A stretch of DNA of 29,885 nt. Source: a virus. Positions 20,580 to 28,000 of this stretch are shown here, piece after piece. The notes below the pieces were generated by a model. It saw only the letters and a list, made by a program, of their open reading frames with translations, was not told the origin of the DNA and made no database searches. The position numbers and the translations under genes are program-made. The stretch is taken from the IMG/VR virus record IMGVR_UViG_3300042388_000089, positions 1 to 29,885 of that record; one strand, written 5' to 3'. Every line of letters begins with the position of its first letter. Positions within the stretch are counted from its first letter, which is position 1.

Positions 20580-20906
20580 TCAAACGAGGTAAGACAGAGT
20601 GGCATCAACCGAACTTCCGGCGCTAGCGTACGCGGTGATTGTATCACCGGTTTCTAGTACCAGCTTTTGATCGCCGCCTACCACCGCAAGCGCTCCGCCT
20701 GGAAGAACCAGAGCGTCCTTAATAAGGAACGCAGAAGCGCCGCCACTTTTATTTAGTTTCGCCGAAATGGTCACGTTAACGCCGCTTGAGTTAGCAAAAG
20801 CTAACCCAATCAGGGTCTGGGTTTGCCCAGCCTGAACTGTCGCCGTTAGCGTTGAGGGCGATCCTGAAGTGCCGATGTTCGGCAATGCGATCGACTTAAA
20901 AGCCAT
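20580..20906 (-). CDS. Small beta-rich virion-type protein
   Basis: A 108-residue protein with alternating strands: MAFKSIALPNIGTSGSPSTL, TLIGLAFANSSGVNVTISAK, and a final DTITAYASAGSSVDATLSYL. The style matches small phage sandwich proteins that decorate fibres or capsids. No known name. The start region GGGGTAACACATGGC is very like that of fibre B and gives a G-rich ribosome-binding site. It lies just before fibre A and may link the fibre to the particle. Confidence 0.7.
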   Translation of the reverse strand: MAFKSIALPNIGTSGSPSTLTATVQAGQTQTLIGLAFANSSGVNVTISAKLNKSGGASAFLIKDALVLPGGALAVVGGDQKLVLETGDTITAYASAGSSVDATLSYLV

Positions 20907-20909
20907 GTG

Positions 20910-21122
20910 TTACCCCAGAGCAATAGCCATCGCGATCGCCTGATTGTCCACCTCAGCGCTTGAGTACACGCCCAGATTACTCCGGGCGGTACTCGCGCTA
21001 GTGAGGTCGCTGAGGTTGTTGCTCTTCTCTACCTTATCTGTGTTCAGGTTCGAAAAGTTAGCGTCAACCTCCGCATTGGTCAGCGGCGATCCTTTGACGT
21101 TTCTAAGAGTTACCGTTGACAT
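20910..21122 (-). CDS. Detached fibre N-terminal-type protein
   Basis: A 70-residue protein: MSTVTLRNVKGSPLTNAEVD, then ANFSNLNTDKVEKSNNLSDL. This sequence is normally found at the N-terminus of phage tail fibres, where it docks the fibre; here it stops after 70 residues and is followed by a separate gene. It may be a free anchor or a remnant of a larger fibre. It ends 3 bases before the next ATG. Confidence in it as a gene is fair because the reading frame is intact and spaced normally. Confidence 0.65.
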   Translation of the reverse strand: MSTVTLRNVKGSPLTNAEVDANFSNLNTDKVEKSNNLSDLTSASTARSNLGVYSSAEVDNQAIAMAIALG

Positions 21123-21134
21123 CTACAGTCTCTA

Positions 21135-21596
21135 TTAGACTGCCGACAACGTAATCGTCCAAGTGACGGTCAACGCGTCTGCAGCACCTTTGTTCACCAC
21201 CGGGAACACCGTGCGGCAAAGCATGTCGCCAGCCGTTGCGGCATTGAAAATTCCCGCTTCGGTGACAGCGCCCGTGGCGTCGCCAGCCTCGAACGAAGAG
21301 ACATACACCACCTGGTTCAGATTCGCACCAGCGATCGTGGTCGAGTCCAGCGCCTCACGAGAGCCGAGGACGCTTACAAGATCCGTCTGAGCGGCAGCAG
21401 CAGCCGTGGTACCAGATCCGAGGCCGATATGCGTCATCACAGCCTTGGACGTGCCGACCATACGGCTGATGATGTATGCCAAGCCAGAGTTGACGACGAG
21501 ATTGTCGACGTCACGCTCATCCTTGACGTTGCCGTTTTCGTCACGGAGGACGATAGTCAAACGGCCCTTAACCTTTAAATTTTCAAGCGTATTCAT
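21135..21596 (-). CDS. Conserved virion/tail-region protein
   Basis: A 153-residue protein with strands throughout: LKVKGRLTIVLRDENGNVKD, the loop NSGLAYIISRMVG, THIGLGSGTTAA, and the end TEAGIFNAATAGDMLCRTVF. This 'xxIGLGSGTxA...TEAGIFN' pattern recurs in structural proteins of many phages next to fibres. A structural role is likely; the precise site is unknown. ATG 21596 is preceded by GAGGT about 9 bases upstream. Confidence 0.75.
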   Translation of the reverse strand: MNTLENLKVKGRLTIVLRDENGNVKDERDVDNLVVNSGLAYIISRMVGTSKAVMTHIGLGSGTTAAAAAQTDLVSVLGSREALDSTTIAGANLNQVVYVSSFEAGDATGAVTEAGIFNAATAGDMLCRTVFPVVNKGAADALTVTWTITLSAV

Positions 21597-21610
21597 CTAA
21601 AAAGACCTCA

Positions 21611-23518
21611 CTAAGTAAATGACCGAGAACTACCAACAAAGTCTTCTGCGAAATACGTGATATCGCAGTACCCTTGCATCAGTAGCGTTCCCGAACTTCC
21701 TACTGACACAGATTCCGACTTACCAAGGTTCGGCTGCTTGATAGGCAGATCCGAAACACTAGTAGAGTCAGACAGGATTTTTGAAAGCGACTGAACCAAC
21801 TGGTCAATCGCTATAGAAGAATCAGTAAAGCTACGTACAAACGTAGCGACCAAGGCGAACGTATCCGCCAGCTGAGCGCTCTCGGTAAGTACCTTGAACG
21901 TGGTAAGGACATCGTCGTCCGAGACCAGCATGCTGTCGGACTGAGGCTTCGAGAGCTGAACCGCAACGGCGTCGAACAGCGAAGCAGTGTCGAGCAGCGT
22001 CTTTGAATTCGCGAGCACCGCCGCATCGAGTGCAGAGATCTGCTCGCCGAGCGCCTTCTCGACCGCGAGTACATCGCTATCAGACAGGACACCGGCGTCA
22101 GCCAGGTCACGCAGAGATACGAGCGCGATCAGGATCTGATCAGTAACGGTCGCAATATGCCCAATAACCTTAACGAACTGAACGTTCTGATCGTCGTCAA
22201 CAGAGGCGACACCGTCGAGGTCGTCCGTCGTGGTGATGAAATCTTCTATCGCCTTCTGGACGGACTGTACAATGGAGTCAGCGAGTGACAGCGACTCTGT
22301 CTCGCCTTTGCCAATGCTGAGCGTCGAGGTGTCGCTGATCTGGGATTCGTGGGCAAATACTTTGCCCGTGTTGACCGTAGACGCGTCGGCCACACTAGCT
22401 GCGTCATCATATGGTTTGCTTATGCTAATAGCGTTTGCATCAGCAACCGCAGTAATCTCAGTTACGTTCTTGTCAAAAACAAGTGTTGAGTTATCTGCGA
22501 GGTTGCCGTCGTCGCTTAAATTCTTGCCGACTTCAAGTGCGTCAGAATCAACTACCGTTAAGTCATCGGCCTTATCAGAAAAGAAAGCAGTTGAAGTCAA
22601 GTCAGCAACAATAAGTTCGTCTGTCGAAGACTTGGTAAATTCTTGAGCAACATTGTCTGCGACAGTAGTATTTTCCTCAGTAACCTTAGAAACATCGTTC
22701 GTAGCAGAATCTAAGACTTGCGTCTCGTCGCTGAACGGCTTTGCAAGAGACAGCGTTTGAACGTCTGTAGCTAATGCCGCATCGTCAAATTGCCGAACGT
22801 AATCAACTTGTCGGTCAAACGAGTCGACCGCAGCCGCAATGTCGCTGGTTGATTTAAAAAACTCTACAGACTGATCGTCCTCAATGGACAAGTTCCCGTC
22901 GAGGTCGTCTGTAGCGCCGACTACGTCGGAAAAAACCTTAGCTACTTCGATTTGTTGAGAGTCTGATAAAGCAGCTGATTCGATAAGCGCCTTAAACAAA
23001 GTCGAGCGCAGTTCTTCTGCAACCAAAGTCGTCTCGGACAACACTTTGTCCGTAGTAAAAGTATGTTCTTCGAGAACAGATGCAGTATCGATAAGTGCCT
23101 TGTTGACGGCGGTGATCAACGTGTCTTCGGTCAGCGTGCCGTCTTCCAACGCTTTTGCAAGAAGGATAGATCTGGCCTCAATGACCGCAATCTCGTCGGC
23201 GTTGTTCTTGGCAAACGCAAGCAACTGAGCATCAGAGATTTCTAGCCCGTCTTGAACAGGCTTCCCAACCGCAAATGCATGTTGATCCAGCGCATCAAAC
23301 GCTTCAGTCAGCGCCTTTGAAAAGGACCGTTCTAGGCTGTCCTCGAACGTAGCCCGGTCTTCCCGATCGACAATTAGAAGAAAAAGACCAAGCTCATAAA
23401 CGAGCGTGAGCACCGCTGCTTGGGTAGCTGCGGTCAACTGCGCGGCCGATGCCGTGGCAGAGAGCGCCTGTGCTGTAATGGCGCTCTTTATGACTGTCCA
23501 AGCGGCAGTCAGTTTCAC
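21611..23518 (-). CDS. Acidic virion-type protein built of 18-residue repeats
   Basis: A 635-residue, strongly acidic protein. After a 67-residue head, residues 68-599 consist of tandem units beginning with Lys; twenty are exactly 18 residues long, for example KPYDDAASVADASTVNTG and KNVTEITAVADANAISIS. Consensus is near KxxxD/ExxxVxDxxxxxxx. The C-terminal cap YCDITYFAEDFVG is a motif found at the end of some phage structural proteins. A long shaft or stalk is likely. A period of 18 is what one turn of a beta-solenoid would take, but coiled-coil forms are not excluded. Start is GTG at 23516-23518, in a GTGA overlap with the BppU-like gene. No enzymatic motif. Confidence 0.8.
   Translation of the reverse strand: MKLTAAWTVIKSAITAQALSATASAAQLTAATQAAVLTLVYELGLFLLIVDREDRATFEDSLERSFSKALTEAFDALDQHAFAVGKPVQDGLEISDAQLLAFAKNNADEIAVIEARSILLAKALEDGTLTEDTLITAVNKALIDTASVLEEHTFTTDKVLSETTLVAEELRSTLFKALIESAALSDSQQIEVAKVFSDVVGATDDLDGNLSIEDDQSVEFFKSTSDIAAAVDSFDRQVDYVRQFDDAALATDVQTLSLAKPFSDETQVLDSATNDVSKVTEENTTVADNVAQEFTKSSTDELIVADLTSTAFFSDKADDLTVVDSDALEVGKNLSDDGNLADNSTLVFDKNVTEITAVADANAISISKPYDDAASVADASTVNTGKVFAHESQISDTSTLSIGKGETESLSLADSIVQSVQKAIEDFITTTDDLDGVASVDDDQNVQFVKVIGHIATVTDQILIALVSLRDLADAGVLSDSDVLAVEKALGEQISALDAAVLANSKTLLDTASLFDAVAVQLSKPQSDSMLVSDDDVLTTFKVLTESAQLADTFALVATFVRSFTDSSIAIDQLVQSLSKILSDSTSVSDLPIKQPNLGKSESVSVGSSGTLLMQGYCDITYFAEDFVGSSRSFT
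21722..23317 (-). repeat. Tandem 54-bp (18-residue) coding repeats
   Basis: The units parse as 7 x 18, one of 28, two totalling 38, 9 x 18, one of 28, two totalling 38, 4 x 18, then 2 x 20 residues, adding to 532. The 28+38 block with DDLDG occurs twice (residues 194-259 and 422-487). The repeats are clear in protein and only moderate in DNA. Confidence 0.85.
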
Positions 23519-23847
23519 GCGATGTCCTCACGGACTTTAAACTTCAACAGGTCGTAAACTGTCTGGCGCGCGTTGGTCGCGGACCAGTAGACCTCGATCT
23601 CCCCCTCGTACTCACCGGCCGGGACGTTGAGATCTCCCGCTTGCCAGGAAACGACAGCGATGCCGTTTGGGGCGTCAATAACTACGCCTTGCCGTGAAAA
23701 CAACGAAGTAGTAGCGCCGACAGAGCGAAAGTGTAGGGTAACGGTAGCACCCGTTAGGTCTATGACCTGACCCGTATTTTCGTCGGTAAGCGTGAGGCGC
23801 ACCTGAGGGCGGGTGTCCCCTTGAACGAGTTTAATTTTCTCTGCCAT
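23515..23847 (-). CDS. BppU-like baseplate/fibre N-terminal protein
   Basis: A 110-residue protein starting at ATG 23847 with GAAGGG seven bases upstream; the longer frame upstream crosses the lysozyme gene. It contains VQGDTRPQVRLTLTDENTGQ then VIDLTGATVTLHFR, the pattern of the N-terminal domain of upper baseplate proteins (BppU), and later YEGEIEVYWS. Such small sandwiches attach fibres or receptor-binding parts. It is coupled by GTGA to the repeat protein, so the two may form one appendage. Confidence 0.75.
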   Translation of the reverse strand: MAEKIKLVQGDTRPQVRLTLTDENTGQVIDLTGATVTLHFRSVGATTSLFSRQGVVIDAPNGIAVVSWQAGDLNVPAGEYEGEIEVYWSATNARQTVYDLLKFKVREDIA

Positions 23848-23878
23848 CTTAAACCCTTCGTGTGGAGGTAGAGATCCC

Positions 23879-24394
23879 CTACCGGATATTAGCAGGATCG
23901 TTTGTACAATGCACGCCGGACAAGTACAAGGAACGCTCGTCCATACGCCGTTTGACCAGGCCAGGAAGTACCCGGCCACCGGCCTTAGTCCACTTCAGGA
24001 ACTCATCAGCCGCTTCCTCAAACTCGCCCCGGTTGGTCTTCATCCGAAGGGAAGAACGCTGGAGATTGCCGAGGCCCACGTTGAAGGCAAAACTGACGAG
24101 AGAATCGAAAACTCCCTGACGGCCAGCAGCAGCAGGACACAGTCTAAGTACACCACGCTCAAAACGGCCAAGGTCTTCAGCAAGAAGAGCGTCAACTTCT
24201 CCCACGGAGAGGACTCTGTCCCAGCCAGGGGGTACCGATATATTACGCCGCTCCTCATACTTTATCCTCGTGTGGGTTGGGTCAATTACGTGGCCCACGC
24301 CGACCGTCCACAAAAGGGCAGGACAGCGGTAAGGCTTAGTCCGCACCCCTTCGTGGTGCTTGATCATCTGGATGGCGGCGGGGGAGACTTTCAC
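23879..24394 (-). CDS. GH24 phage lysozyme (endolysin)
   Basis: A 171-residue endolysin that should cut the glycan chains of peptidoglycan. The core is HHEGVRTKPY (catalytic Glu15) and LLWTVGVGH (Thr30, 15 residues after Glu as in T4 lysozyme). The position of T4 Asp20 is occupied by Cys24 (YRCP). Later FDSLVSFAFNVGLGNLQRSS and LPGLVKRRMDERSLYL are typical GH24 tail motifs. No signal peptide is seen, so release depends on the holin. GTG start overlaps the holin stop as GTGA. An insertion (about residues 40-70) lengthens it compared with T4-type core enzymes. Confidence 0.9.
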   Translation of the reverse strand: MKVSPAAIQMIKHHEGVRTKPYRCPALLWTVGVGHVIDPTHTRIKYEERRNISVPPGWDRVLSVGEVDALLAEDLGRFERGVLRLCPAAAGRQGVFDSLVSFAFNVGLGNLQRSSLRMKTNRGEFEEAADEFLKWTKAGGRVLPGLVKRRMDERSLYLSGVHCTNDPANIR

Positions 24395-24876
24395 TTCTTG
24401 TTGAACGCCTGAGTGCCAAACCAGAAGGCGATTATGCTGCTGAGGATCAACATCTCGTCATCACCAAACACGTTCTCCATAGCCACGGCGAACGGTACGC
24501 CTTGGTTCCAGGCGTACCAGATGCCCGTAATGTTAAGGGCGACAAGCTCCAACACGAAGATGTAGGTGACGACCGGGCGAACGGAGGCCCGGAGGTTAAT
24601 CATCCACTGGGATGCACCTTTGCCGATCTCAATGTCGTGCTGATACAGGGATTGGCGCTCTTCGCCTGCCGTTTGAGTTTGGATTTGCTCCAGTTTGATC
24701 TCTTCAACCCGAGCCTGAGCAAGAAAGCCCTTCTCGGCCAAAGCCAACTCACGCTCCTTCTGCGCGGCAACCAAGGCCAACTCGTGTTTCTTGTCCTGTC
24801 GATCTTGAAAAATCTGCAAAATCTTAGGAAGACCGCCTGCCAAAAATGACAGGAAGGTACTAATCATAGTCATCAT
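24391..24876 (-). CDS. Holin (3-TM family)
   Basis: A 161-residue membrane protein: hydrophobic N-terminus (about 5-22), a charged helical region (25-80, KKHELALVAAQKERELALAE), then two membrane segments (about 102-122, YIFVLELVALNITGIWYAW, and about 140-157, MLILSSIIAFWFGTQAF). The NLRASVRPVVTY motif before the second segment fits the 'holin of 3TMs' family. It should form holes that let the lysozyme reach the wall. The start overlaps the previous stop as ATGA and the stop overlaps the lysozyme GTG, so lysis genes are coupled. Confidence 0.85.
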   Translation of the reverse strand: MMTMISTFLSFLAGGLPKILQIFQDRQDKKHELALVAAQKERELALAEKGFLAQARVEEIKLEQIQTQTAGEERQSLYQHDIEIGKGASQWMINLRASVRPVVTYIFVLELVALNITGIWYAWNQGVPFAVAMENVFGDDEMLILSSIIAFWFGTQAFNKK

Positions 24877-25028
24877 TTTTCGTTCCTCTTGTTAAGCAGA
24901 TCAAACAAGGTCTTGATCTTATCCTCTAATACCGCGACCCGCAGATCCAGCTTAGACAGCACGATGATAAGGGTGATCATCGCCAGAATAACTGGCCATG
25001 CGCGAGTAAAGATTTCAAAGAGTTCCAT
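24873..25028 (-). CDS. 51-residue membrane protein of the lysis module
   Basis: A short gene between the giant protein and the holin, with AAGGGG before its ATG and a stop that overlaps the holin start as ATGA. It has one membrane segment (residues 11-25, WPVILAMITLIIVLS) followed by a short amphipathic coiled coil (LRVAVLEDKIKTLFDLLNKR). That plan, N-terminal anchor then helix, fits a holin accessory or a short i-spanin-like protein, but it is much shorter than typical spanins and no o-spanin (lipoprotein) is seen nearby. A lysis-timing role is a reasonable guess. Confidence 0.65.
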   Translation of the reverse strand: MELFEIFTRAWPVILAMITLIIVLSKLDLRVAVLEDKIKTLFDLLNKRNEK

Positions 25029-25037
25029 AGGTACCCC

Positions 25038-28000
25038 TTACAGCTGGTTATAAATTGGCAGCAGCCGGTCTTTCAACGTCCGGTCTATCCGCCAGCCATT
25101 AGTCATAGCGGTATCGATAGTCTCTGTCGTGGGTCCAAGAAGCGTAAACAGTGGGCTGTCGCCAAAGTTAGCAGCATTTGAAGCCCCTGTAGCTAGCCCA
25201 AATGGCCCGCTAAAGTTTGACCGCTCAAAGGCCGTTCCGAGATACTCAGACCAGTCCATACGGTCGGTCCGGAAGTACTTCTGGTCGGCCTCAACGAACG
25301 GTAAGAACGCTGCCAGGCCAAACTTTGCGTACTCGCGAAGTTCCATACCAAGCATTGCCAGCGGCATAGTCGCTACCGCAGTAAGCGCGAGCAGCCCGGC
25401 TGCGGACCCAACACGCTGCCACGGGGTTCCAATATTCTGCTCACGAAGTCTGGTTTCAGCCTCCGAGAACATACCGCCTAGGATGACCTTACCGTAGGAG
25501 TAAAAGTAACCTTTCAGCTGCCATATCAAAGCGAAGTGCGGATCAGACGCCCACACCGGTCGCTCTGCAGCATTAGGACGCAGCGTCGAAGATTCAACGA
25601 ATCGCTGCAGCGCCTGAGTAACCTTCTTACCTTCTGGCGTCGAAAGCTTGCGCCCACTGTTGAGCCAGCTCGTTACATCGGCTCGGGTCAGACCAAGCTC
25701 TTCGAGGTACCGATCCGATCGCGGGTTATTGAACTCATTACGTGCGTGTTTCGTAATGAACTGCACGCCCATGCCGGTAGCAAACTCACGAGTGAACCGA
25801 GTGAACCAGTTCAAACCAGTCAACGAGAACCAGTGGTCAGACCACTTACGAGCGGTCGGATCCATATAGTCGGCGTCCGCATCAGTGATCCACGCGTTAG
25901 CCACGGCTTCTGGCGTAACGACACCGATGTCGCGAGCCAACTGTTTGGCCTCTTCGCGGTTTTTGATAGTCGCTACTACCTCTTTCATGCCAGTCGTCAG
26001 GTCGCCAAACTCTTTTGACGCGATAACCGGACCAGCCAGGTCTGTCACAGACGAGATTGCAGCAAACGGCAGGATAGTCACGAACTGAATGAACTGCCCC
26101 CAGCTGTTCAGCTTTCGCCAGAACGGACTGAGCGGAGCGCGATAACCCATGTAGGTGTTGATAACCTGCAGCGCCTGCTCGCGATCCTCTGGTGCAAGAG
26201 CATCCAGCAGCGGCTTGAGGCGATCGTTACCCTGGTCATCTTTGGTAGCGCGGTCGAACTCGACGCGCTTGATTACCTTGCGGACGTACTCAGAAAACGC
26301 CTGCTTTGGCGGGAGCAAAAAGCCGTTATCTCGAAGCTGCTGGCGAGTTAAGTTCTTCGTTAACTCAAGCGCCTCGTTAACGCTAGCGGCCGGGTCCAAC
26401 GGGTTGCCTTCTACGTCGGCGCCGTTAGTTACCGCCTGCTGAAGGTCTACGAGCTTCTGAACTCTGCTAGTTATTTTTGCGCGGTTTGCACTTGGGTCGG
26501 CCTGCAGAATCAAATCGACAAATGCTTGCGGGTCATTTGAGATAGCCACAAGATCAAGCAGACGCGGAAAGTAGTCGCGCTGGAAGCCGATCTTAGTCTT
26601 CGATGGGCTGACGTATTCTGAGTAGAAGTCCTCAAGGAACTGGCGGATGGCCAGCGCCTTACCGGTCAACTGTGCGGTCGGCGTGTCTGACGCTGCCTTA
26701 TCGAACTCTGCGTCCAGAGCCGGATCATCAAATGACCCTAACTCCGTATCAAGTCGGTTCTTATACAAGTCAAACGTACGCGCCGACTGCGGTACAAAAC
26801 CAAGACGGCCTTTGCCGGTCGGATCTTGGGCCCGTACGTAAAACATATCCGCTATTTCGTTACCGGCGTACATACGCAGGATGCCATCGGCCGTCGATAC
26901 AAGCCGAAGGATAGGTTTAACGTATGGGCTCTTCTTAAGCTGCGAGATCTTCGACTGCCAGTGCGCCGCTCGGGCTGCGCCGCCGTTGGCAATATTAAGG
27001 TCGTTAAGCTCGTATACGAATGCTCGCTCAGTAAAGGATAAGCCGTTTTCCTTTACTTGTGACTTTCTGGACTCAAGGACAGCGTCCATGAACGTCTCGA
27101 AGTCTTCGTTGACGGCTCCAAGTCGTCCGCCAAACCGTTTACGGAAAGACTCCGATGTCTGCTTCCAGAGCGACTCAAGGCGAGCCGCAAAGTCCTTGAA
27201 GAACTTCTTAACGAGACTATCAGCCTTCTGACGGCTTCTGTACCGCTTGTTAGCCCACAAAGCCACCTGGTCAGAGAACCACTCTTCAAAGCCGAGATCA
27301 AACCCGTACTTGTCCTTTAGGTCTTTGAACGATGGGGATGACTGATAGGCTCTAAACAGCCGCTTACGAATAGCGGAGTTCTCAAGCGCTTTATTCCGCT
27401 CCTCTTTGTAGAGGCTGTGGCCAATTTCGTGCGCAATAACAAGAGCGTCTTGCAGTACGTTGCCGGACTCTCGAAGGATAATTATCTTTCCAAACTGTCC
27501 AGAAATATGCATGCCCATCTTTGTGGAGCTATTCTGCATGCTAGCGATTGCTTCGCGTACTGGATTCAACGCGCCGCCAAACAGCTGCAATAGCTGGTCA
27601 TCCGACATAGCTATGAGTTCAGCGAACGTAAAAATATGCGGCGGGTCGGCAAACTTGAGCGAGTCAAACAGGTCGCGAACAATATCGCCGACCATGCTGT
27701 TGATGGCGTTAGAGATACGCTCTTGCGCCGAGCGTCTTTCGGCCAACGGGCTTACAGTAGTAGGAGCACGACCAGCGCGCAGATCAATAGCTGAGCGCGG
27801 CGTGTCGATGTTCATCGGCGTTAGGAGCTCACCGCCCGTAACGCTCGACTCGATCATACGTTCTGTTTCGGTACGGCCGTCTGAAACATCATCTCTTGGC
27901 GGGCCGAGCGGTTCAGCAGCAAGCGCAGCTTGGCGCTCTTCTGCCGTCATCACCGACTCTTGGACGGGGTTCAGAAGATCGTTCAAAGATCGCTGACGGC

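Noticed and set aside
21046-21057. T-loop-like sequence aggttcgaaaag as a tRNA hint
   Set aside because: No matching acceptor or anticodon stems around it, and it is inside the 70-residue gene.
21722-23317. Regular 54-base spacing that could suggest a CRISPR-like or tandem-repeat array
   Set aside because: The repeats are diverged in DNA, stay in one open frame and encode protein repeats; no constant repeat with unique spacers.
23909-24412. 167-codon plus-strand frame opposite the lysozyme
   Set aside because: It is the shadow of a strongly recognised GH24 gene, and its translation has no domain-like pattern.
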